From assembly GCF_900996245.1 (NCBI RefSeq), contig NZ_CAAJGK010000085.1, positions 186,001 to 250,000 of the forward strand: 64,000 nucleotides of DNA, read 5' to 3'. Below, one piece after another: positions 8,569 through 15,890 of the stretch. This DNA is from Paraburkholderia sp. BCC1886 (GTDB lineage Bacteria > Pseudomonadota > Gammaproteobacteria > Burkholderiales > Burkholderiaceae). Position 1 is the first letter of the stretch. Every line of letters begins with the position of its first letter. The position numbers and the translations under genes are program-made. Below the pieces are notes generated by a model. That model worked only from the letters and a program-made list of their open reading frames with translations, ran no database searches and was not told the origin of the DNA.

Positions 8569-9195
8569 TCAATGCAGCGCCGCCCACGCGAGCGACAACG
8601 AAAACACGCCGAGCACGATGGACGCGCCACGCTGCAACTTCACGGGATTCAGCCAGCCGAGTTGACCGCTGCCGAGCGCGGCGCCGAACGCGATCCACGC
8701 CAGCGCGATCGGCGTTGCGAGGCAGGCGAACAGCAGCATCGCAAAGCCATACGCCGGCCAGTGAACGAACGCGATGGCCGGGAAAATGGTCCCGGCAAAC
8801 AGCAGGCCCTTCGGGTTAAGCAACGTCGCCACGAGCAACGTGCGCAAGCCGATGCCCGGTTGCGCGGAATCCGGCAGCGCGACGGCCGCGCGCCACATAT
8901 TCACCGCGAGATAGGCGATGTACACGCCGGCCGCCACACGCAACAACGAAGGCAGCCACGGCAATGCATGCGCGGCGTGCGCGAGAAAACGGCCCCACAC
9001 GGAAATCGACACGAGATAGCCGCCCAGCTCGGCGACGATCAACGGCAACGAACGACGCACGCCCTGGCGCAGACCGGCCGCCGCGAGCAACGTGTTGGTC
9101 GGGCCCGGCGTAATCAGCACGACGACGATGCCGATGGCCAGCAGCGCGATAGCGGACACAGAGAGCATAAAAAAAGGTGCGATGTCGAAAGACAA
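8569..9195 (-). CDS. LysE/RhtB-family amino-acid exporter
   Basis: A 208-residue inner-membrane protein with about six hydrophobic segments. The LysE/RhtB signature is at the N terminus (VVVLITPGPTNTLLAAAGLR) and the family-typical TLLNPKGLLFAGTIFP near the middle. Members export amino acids or related metabolites using the proton gradient. The specificity is not predictable. A second in-frame ATG nine codons in would remove an amphipathic leader without touching the first membrane segment, so the start is uncertain by that much. Confidence 0.85.
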   Translation of the reverse strand: MSFDIAPFFMLSVSAIALLAIGIVVVLITPGPTNTLLAAAGLRQGVRRSLPLIVAELGGYLVSISVWGRFLAHAAHALPWLPSLLRVAAGVYIAYLAVNMWRAAVALPDSAQPGIGLRTLLVATLLNPKGLLFAGTIFPAIAFVHWPAYGFAMLLFACLATPIALAWIAFGAALGSGQLGWLNPVKLQRGASIVLGVFSLSLAWAALH

Positions 9196-9231
9196 AGCAC
9201 CCTTTTATCACAGCGCGATGTGAACGCGACT

Positions 9232-9489
9232 TCAGCTATCCAGTTTCGCGCGCAATTCGCGGGCGGTTTCCAGCAGACCTTCGTAACCGGAGCGCGCGTG
9301 CTCGGGCAGATCGGGGTCGCCGACGAACGCGCCAAGCGTTTCGATCAGACTGTACAGAATGCCTTTCGCAGCACCCGTTGCAATACTGCCGGACGAGACC
9401 TGCTGATCGACATGAGTCAGCGCGGCGTCGAGATGATCGAGATCGGGGCGATCACCGGCCGGCGGCTTGGGCGTGAAGTCTTGCGTCAT
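9232..9489 (-). CDS. Small conserved hypothetical protein
   Basis: An 85-residue, probably helical acidic protein with no recognised domain, no signal peptide and no membrane segment. The start at 9489 (MTQDFTPK) is favoured because the Shine-Dalgarno sequence AAAGGAGA lies at workable spacing. The ATG three codons earlier almost touches that site. It lies between a LysE exporter gene and the NHL-repeat gene, all on the minus strand, but with gaps of 36 and 105 bases that do not prove co-transcription. Function unknown. Confidence 0.65.
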   Translation of the reverse strand: MTQDFTPKPPAGDRPDLDHLDAALTHVDQQVSSGSIATGAAKGILYSLIETLGAFVGDPDLPEHARSGYEGLLETARELRAKLDS

Positions 9490-9594
9490 AAGAACCATCT
9501 CTCCTTTTCAGCACCGTGGACGACGATACTTTCACGCTTTTATATACCGATCGGGCGACGGCGTCCATTCGGGGTGGAGATGGGATGATGCGGG

Positions 9595-11778
9595 TCAAGG
9601 CGTCCACCGGTACATCAGGATCTTCGCGCGCGCATCGTCCTCCAGCAACACCACGTACTCGCCGTTCGCGCGTTGCACCGCGCTGATCCCCAGATAAACG
9701 TCCACCCAGCCGCTCGTATTGCCCACACTCGGGCCCGGCGTCATGAAGCCCACCGGCTGAGCGCTACGCGCGTCGTACACATCCACCTTCGCCGTGTACA
9801 ACTCCGCGACGAAAATATAATTGCCCGCTACGGCCACACCGACAGTCGTAGTCTGCGGATCGCTCTGCGTATTCCAGGGCAACGCAATCGCATACTGCTG
9901 CGTCGGCGTGCCCGAGGACCAGTTGTCGTATCGCGCGAGCACGGGTCCCGCCTCCTTCCAATGCGTCGCGTCGTACGGAATCGCGCTCGTATATCCAGAC
10001 AGATACATCGTGTCCGTCGCCGCGATATACACCAGTCGCGCAAGCCGCGTGAACGGCGCGGGCATCGCAAACATCGTCGCACTCGCGTACGTATAGACCG
10101 GATTGCCGACCGCATCCAGGCCTTGCAAAGGCATCTCGCGAACCCCGCTCGTCGGCGTCGCGAGCCATACGTTGCCTATCGTATCCACCCACCAGAAGCC
10201 ATTGCCCACCGTACTGCCCGTCGCCGGATTACTGCTGATCTCGCTCGCGTCGACCACACCGTCGCCATTGCTGTCACGCCATAGCCATTCACCAAACGTC
10301 GGCTGCGCTGCCGGCCACGTGCCCGGCAGCGGATTCTGCGCCAGCAGGCCCGACGGAATCGCAATATCGCCATGCGCGGCATCGAAGCGATACACGTTCA
10401 GATAATGCGCGCCGGAGTCGAGGGTGTAGAGAAACGGCTGGCCGTCGAAGCGCCGTACCATCGGCTCGCCGCGCACGCCGCGAGGCTCGTGGAAGGCCGG
10501 GTCGTCGGGATAATCGAAGCGGTCCAGCGTGAAGGCCGTGTACGACCACTCCTTCCCCACCGGCTGGCCGTAGTCGAGCGTGAACCGCTTCGAGCCCGTG
10601 TACACCGAAGTCGGATCGGCCGGGTCGAACGCCGCGCTATCGACGAACACCAGACCGTAAAGCCGCCAGTTAAAAACATGCGAGCTGAAAACATAGCTCT
10701 CGAGCACCGCGCCCTGGCCGACCGTCGCCGAGCCAGGCGGTCGCGGTCCCTCGCCGTTCTGCGCGACATACAGATTGCCCGCAGGATCCACCGCGATCCC
10801 CGTGATTCCGTTGAAGCGCACTTTGCCCGGCACGCCTCTCACCGCATGAAAAAGCCCATTGCGCGTACCGATCGATACTCCCGCCTGAACCCGGCCACTG
10901 GCATCTTTGGTGTACACGAGTATCTGCTGTGAAGCGCCGTTATCCGCGACCAGAATCTGGCCCGAGGGCGTGACCGTGATATCGGTCGGCACCGAGCCGG
11001 CGGGCAACGCAATCGTATCGGCAAGCGCGGTACCATCGGCGGCGTAGTGAAGAATGCTTAGGCTTCCGGATGAGAAGCCACTTATCACCCATAACGACGA
11101 ATCCGTGTCCACCGCAATTTTGCCCGGCGAACCGACTGGCCACGATCGCAACGGCTGCATCGTATTCGCGTCGAGCACGACGATCCGATTGGCGTAGGTG
11201 TCGGCCACATAGAGTTCGGTATCGGTTGCAGCCAGACCGCGCACGGCGGCATCGATACCCGTCGCGACCGTCTCGACGGGCAGGAAGCTATTCTTCGTCG
11301 CATTCGCGCTATTGCCGATGCCGCCGCTAAACGGCGCGCCGGTGGCGAGACTGGCGAGCGTGCGCCGCGTAATGCCGAACCAGGTCAGGTCCGCCGGCGG
11401 ATAATCCGCGCCCACCAGCGCATTGCTCTCGTTGCCAATCGACATGGCCGCATACAGGTAGGTGTGATTCACCGCGACGGCATCTCCGCCGGCCGCCCCC
11501 CAGCCATGTGTCGAACCCGCCACTGCGAGCTTGTCGCCGCCGCGATACGCGGCGATTTCACTGCCGCTTTCGTCCCACGGCGCATTCGTGTAAACCGTGC
11601 CGTCGGCGCCGACGCCAATCGCCTGGATATCCTGCTGCATCCATTTGCCGTCGCCGAAACCGAAGCTGTTGCCGATCCACGAAGTCGTGTAGATCAGTTG
11701 CGATTGCGCTATAGCGTCGGCGGACATCAACCCGCTTAAGGACAGCGCGGCCACGCCGAGATGCAATAAAAGTTTCAC
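9595..11778 (-). CDS. Exported NHL-repeat (beta-propeller) protein
   Basis: A 727-residue exported protein. Residues 1-25 form a Sec signal peptide ending near SADAIA-QS. The rest is rich in NHL/beta-propeller blades, with motifs such as AVDPAGNLYVAQNGEG, GLAATDTELYVADTYANRI and TVTPSGQILVADNGASQQ. A calcium-loop-like segment, DSNGDGVVDASEI, lies in the second half. Such propellers usually bind partners or carbohydrates, and no catalytic residues are evident. The start is set at the GTG at 11778 because AAGGA precedes it at proper distance. An upstream TTG would place that site inside the gene. No partner gene is adjacent. The role is unknown, probably periplasmic or secreted. Confidence 0.75.
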   Translation of the reverse strand: MKLLLHLGVAALSLSGLMSADAIAQSQLIYTTSWIGNSFGFGDGKWMQQDIQAIGVGADGTVYTNAPWDESGSEIAAYRGGDKLAVAGSTHGWGAAGGDAVAVNHTYLYAAMSIGNESNALVGADYPPADLTWFGITRRTLASLATGAPFSGGIGNSANATKNSFLPVETVATGIDAAVRGLAATDTELYVADTYANRIVVLDANTMQPLRSWPVGSPGKIAVDTDSSLWVISGFSSGSLSILHYAADGTALADTIALPAGSVPTDITVTPSGQILVADNGASQQILVYTKDASGRVQAGVSIGTRNGLFHAVRGVPGKVRFNGITGIAVDPAGNLYVAQNGEGPRPPGSATVGQGAVLESYVFSSHVFNWRLYGLVFVDSAAFDPADPTSVYTGSKRFTLDYGQPVGKEWSYTAFTLDRFDYPDDPAFHEPRGVRGEPMVRRFDGQPFLYTLDSGAHYLNVYRFDAAHGDIAIPSGLLAQNPLPGTWPAAQPTFGEWLWRDSNGDGVVDASEISSNPATGSTVGNGFWWVDTIGNVWLATPTSGVREMPLQGLDAVGNPVYTYASATMFAMPAPFTRLARLVYIAATDTMYLSGYTSAIPYDATHWKEAGPVLARYDNWSSGTPTQQYAIALPWNTQSDPQTTTVGVAVAGNYIFVAELYTAKVDVYDARSAQPVGFMTPGPSVGNTSGWVDVYLGISAVQRANGEYVVLLEDDARAKILMYRWTP

Positions 11779-11919
11779 GGCAGGACGTCCTTGCAATTAG
11801 GCGAAGCGCGCATCGGTCGATCGGCGTTTTTATCCTCGCATGGAAAGTCTGAAAATTAATTGGTAAAAAAATCGGATTCGACGAACAAAGCTCGAAACAA
11901 ATTCGACGCGCATAAGATC

Positions 11920-11952
11920 GCGGCCATCGCTCCTTAACGAAGCGATGGCCGC
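11920..11952 (-). terminator. Perfect 12-bp hairpin after the osmoprotectant operon
   Basis: GCGGCCATCGCT (11920-11931) and AGCGATGGCCGC (11941-11952) are perfect complements with a nine-base loop. It lies 30 bases past the stop of the last operon gene. There is no U tract on either strand, so it may act as an mRNA 3' stabiliser or as a factor-dependent terminator rather than a classical one. Confidence 0.5.
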
Positions 11953-11982
11953 ATGGCAAGCGAAGCGATGAAGACGGAATCG

Positions 11983-13179
11983 TCAGCCGTGTTGTGCGTG
12001 TGCCTGAGCCTGCGCTTCGGCCGCGGCAATCGCCGGCGACACGATTGCCGGCTGCCCCGTCTGACGACGCGAGCGCCCCGAACTCAGATAGTCCGCGATC
12101 GAATCCTGCGTGACTTCGCCGACATAACGGTTATCGCTATCCAGCACCGGCATCCAGGAAGAATTGAACTGGTACATCTTCGACAACACGATGCGCAGAT
12201 GTTCGTCCGCACTGACCGTGGCCTTGAACGGCGTCAGATGATCGCCGCATGTGCCCTGCCCCGCGCGCGCCGCGCGACGCGTCACGTAACCCAGCGCCTG
12301 TTGATGATCGTCGACGATGGTCAGATAGCGGTTGTCGCTCTCGTCCATCATCTGGAAAGCGTGGGCAATCGGCGTCTGAGCGCGCGCGGTTTCCGGTTGG
12401 GTCGCGGCGTCGCCGGCTTTCACGAGCAGCAGGCGCTTCAACGTACTGTCCTGACCGACGAACGCACCGACGAAGTCGTCGTGCGGATGCGCGAGCAACG
12501 TGTCCGGATGATCGTACTGCACCAGTTGACCGCGGCGGAACACGGCCACGCGATCGCCGAGCTTGATCGCTTCGTCGATATCGTGACTCACCATGATCAC
12601 CGTCTTCTTCAACTGACGTTGCATCTGGAAGAACTCGTTCTGAATCGATTCGCGATTGATCGGATCGACCGCGCCGAACGGCTCGTCCATCAGCAACACC
12701 GGCGGATCGGCAGCGAGCGCGCGAATCACGCCGATACGCTGTTGCTGCCCGCCCGACAACTCACGCGGATAACGTTTCAGGTATTGCTTCGGATCGAGCG
12801 CGACCATCGACATCAATTCGGCCGCGCGATCGCGGCAGCGTTTCTTGTCCCAACCGAGCAGACGCGGCACCACCGTGATGTTCTCTTCAATCGTCATGTT
12901 GGGGAACAGACCGATCTGCTGGATCACGTAGCCGATATGACGGCGCAACTCCACTTCGTTCAGACCCGACGTATCCTTGCCGTCGATCAGCACGCGACCC
13001 GAGGTCGGCGCGATCAGGCGGTTGATCATCTTCAGCGTCGTGGTCTTGCCGCAGCCCGAAGGTCCGAGGAACACGCAAATTTCGCCTTCACCGACGGCGA
13101 GGCTCACCGAGTCGACGGCGCGCACCTGCTGGCCGTCTTTCTGCGTAAAGGTCTTGGTCAGTTTATCGAGTTCGATCAT
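11983..13179 (-). CDS. Osmoprotectant (quaternary amine) ABC transporter ATPase with CBS domains
   Basis: A 398-residue ATPase of the OpuCA/ProV/OsmV type. It has Walker A GPSGCGKTT, the signature LSGGQQQR and Walker B VLLMDEP, so it should be active. The C-terminal third contains two CBS domains (text such as YLTIVDDHQQALGYV and WMPVLDSDNRYVGEV), which in OpuA/OpuC systems gate transport in response to ionic strength. It is the last gene of a four-gene operon (permease, binding protein, permease, ATPase), and its ATG overlaps the stop of the upstream permease by four bases (ATGA). An open frame extends upstream of the ATG but has the wrong content for this family. Confidence 0.92.
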   Translation of the reverse strand: MIELDKLTKTFTQKDGQQVRAVDSVSLAVGEGEICVFLGPSGCGKTTTLKMINRLIAPTSGRVLIDGKDTSGLNEVELRRHIGYVIQQIGLFPNMTIEENITVVPRLLGWDKKRCRDRAAELMSMVALDPKQYLKRYPRELSGGQQQRIGVIRALAADPPVLLMDEPFGAVDPINRESIQNEFFQMQRQLKKTVIMVSHDIDEAIKLGDRVAVFRRGQLVQYDHPDTLLAHPHDDFVGAFVGQDSTLKRLLLVKAGDAATQPETARAQTPIAHAFQMMDESDNRYLTIVDDHQQALGYVTRRAARAGQGTCGDHLTPFKATVSADEHLRIVLSKMYQFNSSWMPVLDSDNRYVGEVTQDSIADYLSSGRSRRQTGQPAIVSPAIAAAEAQAQAHAQHG

Positions 13180-13829
13180 GTCTTCTGTACTCCCTTCGGT
13201 GTCAGCAAGCGTTGCAGCGCTTGCAGCAGCAGGTCGGCGACGATCGCGAGCAGACTCACGAGCACGGCGCCCACCAGCAGTTTCATCATGTTGCTCTGGC
13301 CGATCGCGCGAATGATCAGCGTACCCAGCCCGCCCGCGCCGATCACCGCGGCAATCGTCATCACGCCGATATTCATCACGACCGCGGTTCGCACGCCGCC
13401 GAGAATCACCGGCACCGAGAGCGGCAGATCGACGAGGCGCAGCCGTTGCCACACGGTCATGCCGATGCCGATGCCCGCTTCCTTGATGCCGGCGTCGACG
13501 TTGCGCAACGCGAGGTAGGTGTTGCGCATGATCGGCAGCAACGAGTAGAGGAACACCGCGGTAATCGCCGGCACCGCGCCGATGCCCTGGCCGAAGCGCG
13601 AGAACACCGGAATCATCAGGCCGAATAGCGCGATCGAGGGCAACGTCAGCACCACGGTCGCGATACTCAGCAACGGCGCCGCGAGCCATTCATGGCGATT
13701 GATCAGAATCCCGAGCGGCACGCCGACGAGAATCGCGCAACCCACGGCGATCCCCACCAGCCACACATGTTGTGCGGTGAGTTGCAGCAACTCGGGCCAG
13801 TTGCTGGACAGATAGTTGAATAGCGTCAT
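13176..13829 (-). CDS. Osmoprotectant ABC transporter permease
   Basis: A 217-residue inner-membrane permease of the OpuCB/OsmW type with about six hydrophobic segments. The ATPase-contact (EAA-like) loop reads NVDAGIKEAGIGIGMT. The start at 13829 (MTLFNYLSS) is chosen because GGAGA precedes it; an earlier ATG has no such site and would add a non-hydrophobic, basic extension. It is co-transcribed with the binding protein gene upstream (13 bases away) and the ATPase gene downstream (4-base overlap). It probably forms the membrane channel together with the permease at 14742-15458. Confidence 0.9.
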   Translation of the reverse strand: MTLFNYLSSNWPELLQLTAQHVWLVGIAVGCAILVGVPLGILINRHEWLAAPLLSIATVVLTLPSIALFGLMIPVFSRFGQGIGAVPAITAVFLYSLLPIMRNTYLALRNVDAGIKEAGIGIGMTVWQRLRLVDLPLSVPVILGGVRTAVVMNIGVMTIAAVIGAGGLGTLIIRAIGQSNMMKLLVGAVLVSLLAIVADLLLQALQRLLTPKGVQKT

Positions 13830-13842
13830 CAAAGGTCTCCGC

Positions 13843-14745
13843 TCAGGGCAGTTTGTGCGTGCGAAGAAATTCCGCTGCAACGTCATGCACCGATTTGCCG
13901 TCTATGTCGACCTGCTTGTTCATCTCCAGCATGGTGTCGTTGTTCAGCGTGTCGGCGAGCGCATTCAGTTGCGTCGCGAGTTGCGGGTTCTGCTGCAAAA
14001 TCGCCTGCCGTACCACGGGCGTCGCGTTATACGCGGGGAAGTAGTGCAGGTCGTCTTCGAGCGGGGCGATGTTGAAGCCCTTCACGCGTCCATCCGTCGT
14101 ATAGATCAGACCGATCGTCACCTGGTTGTTATGCAACGCGGTGTACACGAGGCCCGGGTCCATCTGACGCGTCTCCGCGCGGCTAAAGCGCATGCCGTAA
14201 GCGGCTTCGAGCGGCTTCAGACCGTCCGGACGATTCGCGAACTCGGCGTCCATCGCAAACACGTGCTTCCTGTTCGGCTCGGCCTTCAGCTTCGCGGCCA
14301 GTTGCGAGATCGTGTGAATGCCGGTCTGCTGCGCGACCTGTTGCGGCAAGCCCAACGCATACGTGTTGTTCAGCGGCGACGCATGCAGCCACACGAGACC
14401 GCGTTTGGCGTCGAGTTCCTTCACGCGCTCGTACATCGCTTTCGGATCGAGTTTTTCAGTGAGCTTGTCGTAGACCAGCGCAGCCGTGCCCGTGTATTCC
14501 CACACGACGTCCACTTGCCCGTTCTCCTGCGCACTGCGCAACAGCACACTGCCGAGGCCGGTACGCGCATCGATCTGATAACCCTTGGCACGCAGGTACT
14601 GTGCGGTGATTTCGGTAAGAACGTACTGTTCAGTGAAATTTTTTCCACCCAATACCAGGTTGGCCGCGCTGGCCTGCAGACTCGCGACAAGCATCGCGCC
14701 CGCTGCAATCCATCGCACACTCTGTTTAAGCAACGATATCGTCAT
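13843..14745 (-). CDS. Osmoprotectant ABC transporter substrate-binding protein
   Basis: A 300-residue periplasmic binding protein. A Sec signal peptide (residues ~1-28, ending ASLQASA) is followed by the OpuAC/OsmX/YehZ-family start LVLGGKNFTEQYVLTEI. The text GQVDVVWEYTGTAAL matches binding proteins for quaternary ammonium compounds such as glycine betaine, choline or carnitine. It has no lipobox, so it should be free in the periplasm. The start codon overlaps the upstream permease stop by four bases. The exact substrate cannot be told. The closest architectures are Salmonella OsmU and E. coli YehZYXW. Confidence 0.9.
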   Translation of the reverse strand: MTISLLKQSVRWIAAGAMLVASLQASAANLVLGGKNFTEQYVLTEITAQYLRAKGYQIDARTGLGSVLLRSAQENGQVDVVWEYTGTAALVYDKLTEKLDPKAMYERVKELDAKRGLVWLHASPLNNTYALGLPQQVAQQTGIHTISQLAAKLKAEPNRKHVFAMDAEFANRPDGLKPLEAAYGMRFSRAETRQMDPGLVYTALHNNQVTIGLIYTTDGRVKGFNIAPLEDDLHYFPAYNATPVVRQAILQQNPQLATQLNALADTLNNDTMLEMNKQVDIDGKSVHDVAAEFLRTHKLP

Positions 14746-15458
14746 GCAGCCACCCCGCGACGCGCGAGCAGATAGCGGCTGCCCAACGACACGATGCCGT
14801 CGAGCACGAGCGCAAGAATCGCCGTTGCAGCAGCACCGAGCAGCAGTTGCTGTTCGTTGTTCAGATAGATGCCGGGGAAGATCAGCGTGCCGAGACTGTC
14901 GGCGCCAATCAGGTAAGCGAGCGGCGCGCTCCCCACGTTGATGGCCAGCGCAGTGCGCACGCCGCCGATGATGATCGGCATCGCATTAGGCAACTCCACG
15001 CGCACGAGCGACTGCCAGCCGGTCATACCGAGACCGCGCGCCGCCTCGCGCAACGCGGGCGAGACGTTCTTCATGCCTTCGTAGGCATTGCGGGTGATCG
15101 GCAGAAGCGAAGCGAGAAACAGCGCTACCAGCGCCGGAATATCGCCGATACCGAAGATGCCTAGCGCAATGGCCAGCACGGCGAGAGACGGCACCGTATT
15201 GCCAATGTTGAAGATCTGCATGAAGCGCTCGGCATGCCGCGCGAACGCGGGCCGGCTGAGCAGCACGCCGGATGGAATACCGACCAGGAGCGCCGCAGCC
15301 ATCGAGTAGCCGACCAGCAGCAGATGCCGTTCGGTGTAATAGACCAGATCGGGCGCGTATTGATGCAACGCGGCGGGATCGATCGCGCGACACAACAACG
15401 CGACGACGACACCGATGGCGACAACACTGCCGATCAGTCTGGCAGGACGATGATTCAT
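14742..15458 (-). CDS. Osmoprotectant ABC transporter permease, first operon gene
   Basis: A 238-residue inner-membrane permease with about six hydrophobic segments and the ATPase-contact loop NVSPALREAARGLGMTG. It is homologous to the permease at 13176-13829 and likely forms a heterodimer with it. It is the first gene of the operon, with a strong GGAGG Shine-Dalgarno sequence eight bases before the ATG. A 107-codon open frame in the leader ends exactly at this start (TGA overlapping ATG), so translation could be coupled if that frame is used. The leader and promoter are listed separately. Confidence 0.9.
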   Translation of the reverse strand: MNHRPARLIGSVVAIGVVVALLCRAIDPAALHQYAPDLVYYTERHLLLVGYSMAAALLVGIPSGVLLSRPAFARHAERFMQIFNIGNTVPSLAVLAIALGIFGIGDIPALVALFLASLLPITRNAYEGMKNVSPALREAARGLGMTGWQSLVRVELPNAMPIIIGGVRTALAINVGSAPLAYLIGADSLGTLIFPGIYLNNEQQLLLGAAATAILALVLDGIVSLGSRYLLARRGVAA

Positions 15459-15845
15459 GGAAATACGCCTCCGGGTTCGAGCGACGCGCGCACAAGGCCA
15501 CGCCGCACAGGCGTCTGGAAAGACGCTGCGAATGGGAAGTTCGGGACGCGGCAGGAGCCGCGAGGTGAACCGAGTGGTGCCGGGTCGTGTTGAAACCCGG
15601 CGCGGGAGCGGAAAGCAATCACGCTCCCGGTGACAAGCCAGTCAGCAAAACTGGTGCCAGATCCATCGATGAGAGCGGCGAGCAGCGCAAGGGCGACTCG
15701 ACCAGTGGGGTTCGGGAACCCCGTTTCGACGCGACTGCCGGATTGGACGAGCCGAATGCGACAGCAGACAATCTGCATTCAACCCCTTCTTACGGAGTCT
15801 AATGTGCTGCGAATATGATGCGATGTCTCGGTTGAGAAGACGGGG
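15459..15845 (-). promoter_or_regulatory. Long structured 5' leader of the osmoprotectant operon
   Basis: About 380 bases lie between the likely transcription start and the first gene. Five hairpins with perfect stems follow one another: 15547-15562 (CGCGGC AGGA GCCGCG), 15579-15601 (GCCGGGT/ACCCGGC), 15603-15629 (CGGGAGCG/CGCTCCCG), 15638-15654 (CCAGT/ACTGG) and 15707-15722 (GGGGTTC GG GAACCCC). None is followed by a U tract, so they are not ordinary terminators. The array does not match a riboswitch class I recognise. An ion- or temperature-responsive RNA, or a protein-binding leader, would fit an osmotic-stress operon, but that is inference. Confidence 0.45.
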
Positions 15846-15874
15846 ATTATACGGACGCGAGGCGCGTCCGTCCA
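15846..15874 (-). promoter_or_regulatory. Sigma-70 promoter with palindromic operator in its spacer
   Basis: On the minus strand, TGGACG (15869-15874), 17 bases and a perfect TATAAT (15846-15851). The spacer is almost filled by the palindrome CGGACGCGAGGCGCGTCCG (15852-15870), two perfect eight-base arms around AGG. A dimeric repressor bound there would block RNA polymerase. As RNA the same element could also be a hairpin for the upstream dehydrogenase gene, whose stop is at 15891, but no U tract follows. Confidence 0.6.
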
Positions 15875-15890
15875 CCTGCGACAATCTGGC

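Noticed and set aside
11953..13518. 521-codon plus-strand frame
   Set aside because: Antisense to the transporter ATPase and permease, which carry all family motifs.
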